A DNA stretch of 38,172 nt from Lentisphaerota bacterium (GCA_012521875.1 JAAYLN010000084.1:1-38172), one strand, 5' to 3'. Positions 1 through 8,592 are shown, counted from the stretch's first letter. Translations and numbers: made by a program. The notes: generated by a model not told the origin, from the sequence alone.

Positions 1-30
1 AAATTATTATTCTGACTAGCCGCCACGGCC

Positions 31-308
31 AGAGTACCGCCTTCAGGCGGAAGTGGATCAGTGTCTTCAGCCCCGTTCCCTTGCCCCCTTTTTCCAAAGG
101 AAAGAAGGCTTCGCGGGCCTGAAGGTCCTTGTTGACTTCCGGCTGAAGCCGGTACTCCGACGCGACTGCGATCCTTATACGGGGATTGTACCGTGAGCGC
201 TGCCTAGACCGACCGCAAAGTCATCACGGTACGGCTGGCGCGCGCCGGGGACGCCGCGTCTACCATGCTGCCCCTTCAGCCTTACCTACCGCCCCGCGTC
301 CCCCTCAC
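31..308. repeat. Structured intergenic repeat, copy 1 (second copy at 4898-5174)
   Basis: Begins agagtaccgccttcaggcggaag and ends ccttacctaccgccccgcgtccccctca. Near-identical, same-orientation copy at 4898-5174. Contains nested inverted repeats (gagtaccgccttcaggcgg...ccggctgaagccggtactc; gtaccgtga...tcacggtac). Confidence 0.85.
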
Positions 309-336
309 CCTTTTATACTCTCCTTTTACACTCTTC

Positions 337-361
337 GATCATACGACTGAGTCGTATGATC
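337..361. repeat. Perfect 12-bp inverted repeat with 1-nt spacer
   Basis: gatcatacgact-g-agtcgtatgatc read directly. Confidence 0.85.
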
Positions 362-523
362 AACAAGCGCGACAAGCGATGACAATCGACAACGGCTTGC
401 ATCTGGCAGACCTACGCCTTATTCCATGACTATATCCCGCCCCTACAGGGCTAGTAATTTTTTGGCTCAATCCCCAGGCCATTGCCCTGGGCTGGCATGT
501 CGCGCCCCTTCAGGGCTGTCAGA

Positions 524-562
524 AACTTTGTCGCGAGCCTTGTCGGTAACTTTGTCGAAGCC
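524..562 (+). repeat. 12-bp-period CTTTGTCG module, intergenic copy
   Basis: aactttgtcgcgagccttgtcggtaactttgtcgaagcc. Reverse-complement relatives at 10317-10355, 10707-10745, 16583-16621 and 8543-8592. Confidence 0.8.
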
Positions 563-615
563 AACGAGTAAGCGGATGGAGTAAGTGAAACCTTTTAGCA
601 ACGAGGAAACAAGGG

Positions 616-855
616 CTACGCACGATCGTATGCGCTTATAAAGGCGTCCCTTGGTATTCCCGCCTGATTAAGGATCGTCCGCAACGTCGAACTCTTGATA
701 TAGGGATGATTCGGCATCGTCAGCGGCGTTGATGTACCATCTGCATTCTCGCGCACCATCGCGATGTGGTTTCCTTCACGGACAAGTCGGAAACCAAGTG
801 CTTCGAGAGCGCGGATAACCTTCCGGTTCGGCGCATCAACCGGAAACTTGGCCAT
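616..855 (-). CDS. hicA: HicA-family mRNA interferase toxin (type II TA)
   Basis: MAKFPVDAPNRKVIRALEALGFRLVREGNHIAMVREN...LTMPNHPYIKSSTLRTILNQAGI. HicA/YcfA-like fold with G-x-H motif and a following LxxIL-x-QAGI C-terminus; lies directly downstream of a HicB-like ORF. Confidence 0.85.
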   Translation of the reverse strand: MAKFPVDAPNRKVIRALEALGFRLVREGNHIAMVRENADGTSTPLTMPNHPYIKSSTLRTILNQAGIPRDAFISAYDRA

Positions 856-871
856 CAACCGGAAACTTGGC
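834..871 (-). repeat. 19-bp tandem duplication at the hicB/hicA junction
   Basis: catcaaccggaaacttggc at 834-852 and 853-871 (minus strand ATGGCCAAGTTTCCGGTTG x2). Confidence 0.9.
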
Positions 872-873
872 CA

Positions 874-1098
874 TCAGGCTGGAACTCCCGCCTCGGCGAT
901 GAACGCCTCGAGGATAGGCGGATCAACTTGGAGACAATCCGCGCCGAATGTCTCCAGATGGAATTGCAGGGCCGACTTGAGATCAGCAACTGCTGCCTCG
1001 TATGTGTCGCCCTGGCCAACAACGACCCCCTTGATCCCTAGAGGATATGCCACGTAGGTGTCCGGATGTCGCTCTATGACTATTTTCAACGCGCTCAT
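874..1098 (-). CDS. hicB: HicB-family antitoxin (short form)
   Basis: MSALKIVIERHPDTYVAYPLGIKGVVVGQGDTYEAAVADLKSALQFHLETFG...; HicB partial RNase H fold pattern, adjacent to hicA. Start taken at the internal ATG at 1098. Confidence 0.75.
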   Translation of the reverse strand: MSALKIVIERHPDTYVAYPLGIKGVVVGQGDTYEAAVADLKSALQFHLETFGADCLQVDPPILEAFIAEAGVPA

Positions 1099-1284
1099 CT
1101 TGCACTGCTCTCCATGTGTCCAAGTGTACCCCACCACTGCCTCGTCTGCAAGCAGACAAACGCTTTGCCCTTTATTTGCCTTAGCCTCACTTGCTATACT
1201 GCAAGGCAGATACTGAAGAAGGGTTTCTTCCAAAACGGAGCACCACCCGTTATCTTTCAACCAACGCCAACCGAGGGTCAACGC

Positions 1285-2193
1285 ATGGACAGGCGAGAGT
1301 TTATCAAGACGGCAGCGGTCGCGACGGCCGCGACGGCCGTCAACCTTAAGGCCGGCGCGCAGACAGCGGCTCCCGCCGAGGCGGGATTATCCACCGTCGT
1401 TGCCGTCCGCAACGGGGATCCCGTGACCATGTTCCGAAAGGGCATCGAGGCCCTCGGCGGCATGAAGGCCTTCGTCAAGCCCGGCCAGAACGTCGTGGTC
1501 AAGCCCAACATCGCATGGGACAGGACGCCGGAATACGGCGCGAACACCTCGCCCGAACTTGTCGCGGAAATCGTGCGCCAGGCGCTCGCCGCAGGTGCCG
1601 GGGAAGTGACCGTGTTCGACCACACCTGCAACGAATGGAAAAGCTGCTACAAGAACAGCGGCATCGAGGCGGCGGCCACGGAGGCAGGAGCGAAAGTGGT
1701 TTCGGCAGGCAGCGAGGGGGACTACGAGCCACGGACGGCCGAGGGTGCGGTGAAAATGAAGAAGGCGCTGATCCACAAGGCACTCCTCGCCGCCGATGTC
1801 GTAATCAACGTGCCAATACTTAAAAACCATGGCGGAGCCAAGATGACGGCCGCCATGAAGAACTGGATGGGCGTGGTGTGGGATCGGGGCTTCATGCACA
1901 GGAACAACCTCCCCCAGTGCATCGCCGACGCCATCTTGTACAGGAAGCCCGACCTGAACGTCATAGACGCCTACCGGGTCATGCTCACCAACGGCCCGCG
2001 GGGCGTCGGCCTTTCCGATGTCGTGGAAAGGAAGTACATGCTGCTGTCGCGGGACATCGTGGCCATTGATTCCCAGGCGGCAAAGATCATGGAGTACTCT
2101 AAAGAGAACGTGCCGTACATCGCCCTCGGGGAAAAACTGGGCCTGGGCACGACCGACCCGCTGAAAATGTCCATCACAAGAATCGACGCATGA
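1285..2193 (+). CDS. DUF362 domain protein with N-terminal Tat signal
   Basis: MDRREFIKTAAVATAATAVNLKAGA twin-arginine signal, then DUF362-like VKPNIAWDRTPEYGANTSPELVAEIVRQALAAGAGEVTVFDHT...VPILKNHGGAKMTAAMKNWMGVVWDR. Confidence 0.85.
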   Translation: MDRREFIKTAAVATAATAVNLKAGAQTAAPAEAGLSTVVAVRNGDPVTMFRKGIEALGGMKAFVKPGQNVVVKPNIAWDRTPEYGANTSPELVAEIVRQALAAGAGEVTVFDHTCNEWKSCYKNSGIEAAATEAGAKVVSAGSEGDYEPRTAEGAVKMKKALIHKALLAADVVINVPILKNHGGAKMTAAMKNWMGVVWDRGFMHRNNLPQCIADAILYRKPDLNVIDAYRVMLTNGPRGVGLSDVVERKYMLLSRDIVAIDSQAAKIMEYSKENVPYIALGEKLGLGTTDPLKMSITRIDA

Positions 2194-3683
2194 AGAAGGC
2201 ACCCCGCAGAATCCGCATCGCCACCGCCCTGACGGTGCTTGTCATCCTGGCGCTGGTCTTCGCGGGCAGGCTGCCGCTGCTGCCCCAGGCCGGCCCCGCG
2301 ATTCTGCGCGTTGCCGCCACAGGCGCCGCGACGGCGGCGGTTGTCGTGGCCGTGCTCGTGCTCCTGACATGGCTCTACGGGCGCTTCTACTGCGCGGCGC
2401 TGTGTCCGCTCGGCATCCTGCAGGATTTCATCGGCTGGGTGTCGCGCCGCAAAAGCAAAAGAACGCCACGAAAAAACCTCAAGACGCTGCGCTACACCAT
2501 TCTGGCCGTAACGGCCGGCCTGATTGCGGCAGGCTGGACAATCCCGGCCAAACTATTCGAGCCGTTCTCCGTGTTCGGCCGCTTTTACGCCGGTTTTGTG
2601 ATGCCCGTGTTTGCGAAGTTTGTGCGAAGGCACGGCATCCGGGTGATTGACGGCGACTATGCAGCAAGCGCGGCGGGCATCGCCGCCGGTGCAGGCGTCC
2701 TGGCCGTCCTGATTCTTCTGGTTGTCTGGAAAAGGAGAATCTACTGCACGTCCATCTGCCCCGTGGGAACCCTGCTCGGCCTTTGCTCCAAGGCCGGGGC
2801 TTTCCGCATGAGCATTGGAGAGTCGTGCGTCCACTGCGGAAAATGCGCCACGGTGTGCCCGGCCGGCTGTATCGACCCCGGGGCGGGCACGCTGGACAAC
2901 GAGCGCTGCCTGCGCTGCATGAACTGCGTGGCCGTGTGCCCGCGGAACTCCATCACATGGTCAAGACGCCGTGCCACCGGCAAGGCGGTTTCCCGCCAAC
3001 CCGCTGGAGAAGACGCACGCGAACCGCGCCGCCGCTTCCTGGCGGGCATGGCGGGGACAGTGCTGGCCTCGTTCGGCCTCGGCCGGATATTCAAGCCCAA
3101 CGGAATGGCAAAACGTCCTCCACAGCCCGCAATCTATCCGCCGGGTGGCGGAAGCGCGGCGCGTTTCGAGTCCAAATGCACCGCGTGTCTTCTGTGCGTC
3201 GCGAACTGCGGCGGCAACGTGCTGCGCGCACCGGACTCGAAAATCCGCTCCGTCCATCTGGACTACGAAAAAGGCATGTGCGAGTTCAACTGCAACATGT
3301 GCTCGACAATCTGCCCCACCGGCGCCATCCGCCCCCTGCCGCTTGAGAAGAAACAACGCTGCCGCATCGGAATGGCCGAGCTGCACAAGTCACGCTGCGT
3401 TGCCTTTGTCGACGGCACCCATTGCGGCGCCTGCGCCGAGCATTGCCCGACGGGTGCCTTGCGCATGGTGCAGCACGCGGGCGCCCCCTGCCCCGTTCCG
3501 GAACTGAACAAGGACCTCTGCATCGGATGCGGCAACTGCAGCTACCCATGCCCCGTGAAACCCGTCCCCGCCATGACCGTATCCCCGGTTCCCATCCAGA
3601 CGCAGGCCGCCGACCCTGCACACTATTTCGACAAACCGCCCGCCGAGGCGCACCCCCATCAGGATGACGCCTGGCTGATCTGA
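2190..3683 (+). CDS. Membrane polyferredoxin, NapH-like N-terminus fused to NapG-like C-terminus
   Basis: Hydrophobic segments with CAALCPLG and CTSICPVG; cluster motifs CVHCGKCATVCP and CLRCMNCVAVCP; internal PRRRFLAGMAGTVLASFGLG; then CTACLLCVANC, CEFNCNMCSTICP, CGACAEHCP, CIGCGNCSYPCP. ATGA overlap with the DUF362 gene. Confidence 0.85.
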   Translation: MKKAPRRIRIATALTVLVILALVFAGRLPLLPQAGPAILRVAATGAATAAVVVAVLVLLTWLYGRFYCAALCPLGILQDFIGWVSRRKSKRTPRKNLKTLRYTILAVTAGLIAAGWTIPAKLFEPFSVFGRFYAGFVMPVFAKFVRRHGIRVIDGDYAASAAGIAAGAGVLAVLILLVVWKRRIYCTSICPVGTLLGLCSKAGAFRMSIGESCVHCGKCATVCPAGCIDPGAGTLDNERCLRCMNCVAVCPRNSITWSRRRATGKAVSRQPAGEDAREPRRRFLAGMAGTVLASFGLGRIFKPNGMAKRPPQPAIYPPGGGSAARFESKCTACLLCVANCGGNVLRAPDSKIRSVHLDYEKGMCEFNCNMCSTICPTGAIRPLPLEKKQRCRIGMAELHKSRCVAFVDGTHCGACAEHCPTGALRMVQHAGAPCPVPELNKDLCIGCGNCSYPCPVKPVPAMTVSPVPIQTQAADPAHYFDKPPAEAHPHQDDAWLI

Positions 3684-3710
3684 CCACCCCAACCACAAGG
3701 AGATGTAAAA

Positions 3711-3944
3711 ATGTCCGTTGGCATGTCTGAAATCCTTCTTATCCTGCTCATTGTCCTGCTCGTGTTCGGCGCGAAGCGCATCCCGGAAATCGCCAGGGCC
3801 CTGGGGCGCGCTTCCTACGAGTTCAAAAAGGCCAAGGGCGAAATCCAAAGGGAAACGGAAGAGCTGATGAAAGAGAGTGAAAAGCTCGCCGAAGCCGAAG
3901 CGAAGAGACCCGACGAGAAGCAAGACGACACCACCCATGGCTGA
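3711..3944 (+). CDS. tatA: TatA/E family twin-arginine translocase subunit
   Basis: MSVGMSEILLILLIVLLVFGAKRIPEIARALGRASYEFKKA: single TM, FGxKRIPE hinge, amphipathic helix. Confidence 0.92.
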   Translation: MSVGMSEILLILLIVLLVFGAKRIPEIARALGRASYEFKKAKGEIQRETEELMKESEKLAEAEAKRPDEKQDDTTHG

Positions 3945-4800
3945 AGCGCAGCCCGACACCTTTATCGCGCATCTCGAGGAACTCCGGCGCACGCTGCTGG
4001 CCTGTCTGGCCTCCTGGGCTCTGGCGCTTCCCGCCGGCCTGGCGCTGGCGCCCTGGACCGTGTCCGCCCTGCTGCGCTGGAGCTGTCCGGCGTCGTTGTC
4101 CACACTGCACTATTTCTCCCCGCTGGAGGTTTTCGTCGTCCACCTCCGGATGGGATGCGTCATCGCGGCGGTGCTGTGCTATCCCTACGCCATGCACCGC
4201 ATCTGGAGATTCCTCCGGCCGGCCTTGTATGACAACGAACGCCAATCCCTGCGTGTCTGGATTGTCTATTCGTCGGTTCTCTTTCTCGCGGGCGGCGCCT
4301 TCTGTATTGCCACGATCCTGCCGATTTTGATGCAATTCTCCGCCTCGTTTGCGACGCCCCGGATCACCCCGGTCATCGGCATTGCCCAGTTCATGTCGCT
4401 GGCGGGCGCGCTGATCCTGGCCTTCGGCGTGATGTTCCAGACGCCGATTGCCGTCTGCGCCCTCGTCAGATTCGGTGTGATCAGCGTGGAGAAGCTGAAG
4501 CAGTCCCGGCCCTATATGCTGATCGTCATCCTGATCGTGGCGGCCATCCTCACGCCCCCCGACGTCCTCAGCCAGATCATGCTGGCCCTGCCGACCTGGC
4601 TCCTGTTCGAGGTGGGGATTTTCCTGGCCTCGCGCACAAGGCCCGCACAACAGCTAGGCGAACAACACCCGCCAGACGAACCCCGCGCGAAACTGATCGA
4701 ACCGCCCCGACCCCAACCCGCCGACGACGACACCAACGGTACCGACGACACCATGCTGTCGTTCTACGAGCAGGAATCCTCGCGAACAGCAAAAGAATAA
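3937..4800 (+). CDS. tatC: TatC twin-arginine translocase subunit
   Basis: FIAHLEELRRTLLACLASW...YFSPLEVFVVHLRMGCVIAAVLCYPYAMHRIWRFLRPALYDNERQ...LTPPDVLSQIMLALPTWLLFEVGI; overlaps the end of tatA. Confidence 0.93.
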   Translation: MAEAQPDTFIAHLEELRRTLLACLASWALALPAGLALAPWTVSALLRWSCPASLSTLHYFSPLEVFVVHLRMGCVIAAVLCYPYAMHRIWRFLRPALYDNERQSLRVWIVYSSVLFLAGGAFCIATILPILMQFSASFATPRITPVIGIAQFMSLAGALILAFGVMFQTPIAVCALVRFGVISVEKLKQSRPYMLIVILIVAAILTPPDVLSQIMLALPTWLLFEVGIFLASRTRPAQQLGEQHPPDEPRAKLIEPPRPQPADDDTNGTDDTMLSFYEQESSRTAKE

Positions 4801-4838
4801 GGTCTTGCAAGACTCAGGCGGATGACACGGAGACCGTT

Positions 4839-4865
4839 AACCGCCAAGACGCCAAGAGCGCCAAG
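4839..4865. repeat. 27-bp intergenic repeat (second copy at 13120-13146)
   Basis: aaccgccaagacgccaagagcgccaag, identical in both places, each just after a CDS stop. Confidence 0.85.
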
Positions 4866-4897
4866 TTTTTACGCTTTATTACAACTAGCGCGCCGTC

Positions 4898-5174
4898 AGA
4901 GTACCGCCTTCAGGCGGAAGTGGTTCAGGGGCTTCAGCCCCGTTCCCATGCCCCCTTTTTCCAAGGGAAAAAGGGCTTCGCGGGCCTGAAGGCCCTTGTT
5001 AACTTCCGGCTGAAGCCGGTACTCCGCCCCGACTGCGCCCCCCATACAGGGACTGTACCGCCAGCCGCGCAATGACCAACCACAAAGGCTGCACGGTACG
5101 GCGGGCACACGGCGTGACTGCCGCGTCTACCATGCTGCCCCTTCAGCCTTACCCACCGCCCCGCGTCCCCCTCA
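4898..5174. repeat. Structured intergenic repeat, copy 2
   Basis: agagtaccgccttcaggcggaagtggttcaggggcttcagcc...ccttacccaccgccccgcgtccccctca; same orientation as 31-308. Confidence 0.85.
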
Positions 5175-5264
5175 TGCCATCTGCTGCATGGTGTGATTTC
5201 ATTGACCCCATTGACCGTGTTGACCTTAATGACGGTGGCCCATCGTGGTGCGGTTCCACGCTGG

Positions 5265-7978
5265 TCAGCGCAGCAGGAAAATCGAGCCGCCTCCGTGCTG
5301 GAGTTCGGCACAGCCGATATCGGGGTGCCTGCCGTAGATGCGCTGGTTGCCGTAGAGGTCACGCGCACCGGCGTGCCAGTCGAGCAGTGTCGCGGCATCG
5401 CGGCATGGCCCGTCAACATAAATCCGGATGCGCCCTTCACGGTCGAAGGTATAGACGTTACCGGTCGCCTCGATGCAACCAGCCCCCAACCCGTTGGTCG
5501 GGTAGGTGCAACTGTAGGTGATGCGGGTGGTCGCGTTGCAGTTCGGGATTACATCGGCGTCGTCCGTGACGAAGTTGTCGGCAATCAGGCAGTTGACAAC
5601 GACGGCGCCGGTATTGGCATAGAGCGCGCGGTTCACGTCTGTCACGCCGCTCTCGTAGCTGTTGCCCACAACCGTGCAGTTGGCCGCAGTCGCGTTCTCG
5701 ACCCAGAGTCCGCAGGACTGTGTGATTTTGAGACCGGTGTCGTCAAGGTGGTTGCTGATGACGAGTGAATTGCGGATGGTACCACCGGCGATGTAGGCCG
5801 CGCCGCGTGCGTGGTGCGTCTGTTTGTCGTCGTGGTTGTCACGGAACTCCAGGCGGTCGGAAAAGGCGGCGGTGCCCTTCTGGTAAAGCGCGATGCCGTA
5901 GTGGTTCTGATTGGCACAGTTCGCGAGGAAGAGCGTGTCGAGAATCGAGCCGTTGTCGTTATAGACTATGCCGTAGCCGTAGTTGTTCATGTAGTTCGCC
6001 GTGACGAGGACGTTCGAAATCACGCCGCCCGCATTGTAAATCGCGCTGCCGCTGCCCCCCTTGCCCCGCGTGACCGTGAGATCGCAAAGACGCGCCGTCG
6101 GGCCGTAGAGTTCTATGAGTCTTCCGGTGTTTCCGGCGTCGAGCACCACATCCTCGCGTATGCCCGTGCATCCGCGGATCGTCACGTCGCGCCCGTTAGC
6201 GACGATAATCGTGCCGTCCGTCTTCGCGGAGGCCGCGTTGATCATGTGGGTGCCGTTTGTCAGCAGAATGGTGGTACCGTCGAGCGCGTAACGGAGTGCC
6301 TCGTTGACGTTCGTCGCGGCGGTTTCCCAAGTCGCATAAGGCGGTGTTGCGGCGTCGTTTTTCTGAACGACATACAGGGTCGCGGGGCCGACGGTGAAAT
6401 CGCGCGAGAAGAGCGTAGAGTTGCCACCTTTGGTGGCCTTGAGGGAGAGCGTCACGGTACCGTAGGCGGAAAGCTGCGCGGTCACGGAATCAGGTGTGCC
6501 GAGGGATTGCTCGAAAGTGCCGTCCCCATCCAGATCCCACTCGAATGTCGCCCCGGCGGGATCGCCCTCGACGACAGGTGTGAGCGTGAAGAAAAACGGC
6601 GTCGTGCCATCGTAAGAAATCACCGCGTAGCGGTCCGCTTCGAACACCGCGGCGAAGGAGGCGGCCTGGCGCTCGCAAGGGCCGATATCCGGTGCCGTGC
6701 CGGAGAGGCGCGGTAGTCCCGCGTAATCGAGTGCCGTCGCCTCCCAGCCCGCCGTAAAGCCGGCATCAATGAGTGCCGAACCGAGTGGCGGTACAAGCTC
6801 GCCATCGTTGTAGCGGAGCATGCCGTATTCAAAGGCGACGGCACCGGGCATCGCGGCGTCCGGTACGGGAGTGGCGCAGTTGATGAAGGCGGATGCCGTT
6901 CCGCCCCAGTCCGCCGCCTCGCCGCTGACGGCACGGTTGCCGGCGATGACGCAGTTGCGCACGGTGCCGCCCGCCGCGCGGACGCCGTACACCGTGTAGG
7001 AGGCGTCGGTAATGATGTGGGTGTTGTTGACGACGAGGCAGTTTTCGAGCACACCGCCGCCGACCCAGACGCCGCTGGCCTTGTTGGAATAACGGCAGGA
7101 GCCGAGTCGCGTGTCGGCGATGATGCTGTTGCGGACAGTGCCGCCGGTCATATAGACCGCGGCCTGCGTGCCCTGGTGCGCCTCGTTGGCGAGATAGTTG
7201 TTGGTGATCGTGCAGCGGTCGACGAGCGACGCGGCATCGGCCTGCTGGATGGCGATGGCGCCGCCGTTCTGGCAGAGGCGGTTGCCGTCGATAAGAGAAT
7301 CAATGATGCGGCCGCCGTTTACATTGAAAACAGTAGCATAACCGTAGTTGGCGATCAGGCACTTGGTAACGCGGCAGTTCGTGACCATGCCGCCGTAGTT
7401 GTAGATACCAAAAGCCTTGTCGCTGTTAGCACCGGCGCCGTTGCGGATAGTGACGGAGGCGAGGACGGCCCCCGGGGTGAGAATCCGGACGACGCGCCGG
7501 ACATCGGAACCGGTGATTTCGACATCCTTCCAGGCGCCGCTGTAGCCTCGGTCGTCGAAGCCATGTTCTTCGTGAACCCGAAGACACCGCCCGCTCCGCC
7601 GCCGGCATCATAGACACGCGCCTCGAAGCGGTACCAGCCCGCAGGCAGATTCGTGATGTTCAGGTATTGCATAGAATTGACGCCGGAGAGCGTGTTGGTG
7701 TGGATGCGGACGAAACACTTGTCGTCGATGCGGGCGCCGAAGCGCACATCATCACCGTCGAGGTAGATTTCACCCCAGTAGATCCATGTCCGCGGCGGCT
7801 ACCAGTTGGCGGACGAGGTCACCACCTCCACGCCGGCGCAGGAGTTCGTGACCGATGGATAGGCCGTTGTGTTCCATCCGCCCACAGTGCCATAGTTCAG
7901 GCCGGGCCGCAGCGCGGCGCTGGCGCACCACGGCAGCGCGATGACGATCAGACAGCAGGAGAGACAAAGCTTCTTCAT
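5265..7978 (-). pseudogene. Secreted PA14-like / right-handed beta-helix / PKD protein, disrupted
   Basis: Signal peptide MKKLCLSCCLIVIALPWCASA (from 7978). PA14-like WIYWGEIYLDGDDVRFGARIDDKCFVRIHTNT lies in the same frame but after a TAG at 7799-7801. Frame changes near 7560, then beta-helix repeats (GGTVRNCVIAGNR, GGTIRNSLVISNH) and a PKD-like GATFEWDLDGDGTFEQSLGTPDSVTAQLSAYGTVTLSLKAT run to 5265. Confidence 0.75.
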
Positions 7979-8163
7979 ACCCAGAATCCTCACACGTTAA
8001 GCACTTTTTAACAAAACCCAGTGCCACTAACAAGGAGCAATCCGTGATTTCGCGGTAATCGGGTAGAGACAGGGGCGCATGAAGAGTGGCATATTCCCCA
8101 CCTTTCAGTTGCCGTACCGTGAGCTTGTGCCAGCGCGGCGGGCAGAGTGGTTCGGTACAGGCG

Positions 8164-8261
8164 GGGGACAGGAGACAGGGGACAGGGAGTGGCAGTAGGC
8201 AGTGGCTGGCTGGTAGACACGGCGTCCCCGCCGCGTGGTGGGGGACAGGAGATAGGGGGCA
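8164..8261. repeat. Heptanucleotide-type repeat tract, intergenic
   Basis: ggggaca-ggagaca-ggggaca at 8164-8184; ggggaca-ggagata-gggggca at 8241-8261. Confidence 0.7.
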
Positions 8262-8320
8262 GTGGGTAGTGTCGACAGCGTCGACGGTGTCGCGATGTGG
8301 GGGTGGTCGAGCGAATCGAA

Positions 8321-8356
8321 AGAATCGAGCAATCCGAAAGAATCGAGCAATCCGAA
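8321..8356. repeat. 18-bp tandem repeat
   Basis: agaatcgagcaatccgaa x2, followed by a partial third unit. Confidence 0.85.
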
Positions 8357-8470
8357 AGAATCGAATCATTCGAATCCATCGACTCTATCGATTCTTTCGA
8401 CAAAGGCGACAAAGCGACAAAGTTTAGGATTCCTGGTCTGAGACACCGCATTCAAATCTGCGCAAATCTG

Positions 8471-8498
8471 CGCACATGCGCCTGCGAAGCAGGACATC
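8471..8498. repeat. 28-bp dispersed repeat (second copy at 16709-16736)
   Basis: cgcacatgcgcctgcgaagcaggacatc, identical in both places. Confidence 0.85.
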
Positions 8499-8542
8499 TG
8501 CGGTTAAAAACCCTTCGCGCCTTCGCGTGATCTTTCCCTGTT

Positions 8543-8592
8543 GCTTTCGACAAAGGCGACAAAGTATCGCCGACAAAGCACGCGACAAAGTT
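8543..8592 (-). repeat. GACAAAG module, intergenic copy downstream of priA
   Basis: gctttcgacaaaggcgacaaagtatcgccgacaaagcacgcgacaaagtt, followed by ggcgtctatggcccattccaactgcc as in the other copies. Confidence 0.75.

Noticed and set aside
7799-7801. TAG as a recoded sense codon
   Set aside because: TAG ends other intact genes in this window (e.g. priA at 8666, FecE at 16378-16380, infB at 25793-25795), and the same gene also has a frameshift, so decay or sequence error is simpler.
8105-8451. ORFs of 81-147 aa downstream of the beta-helix gene
   Set aside because: They consist of translated tandem repeats (e.g. DCSILSDCSILS; FRIARFFRIARFFRFAR) in a non-coding repeat tract.
8543-8592. CRISPR-like array of gacaaag units (also at 10317, 10707 and 16583)
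   Set aside because: Units are 7-8 bp with about 4-5 bp between them at a 12-bp period; no 25-40 bp repeats or unique spacers and no cas genes.
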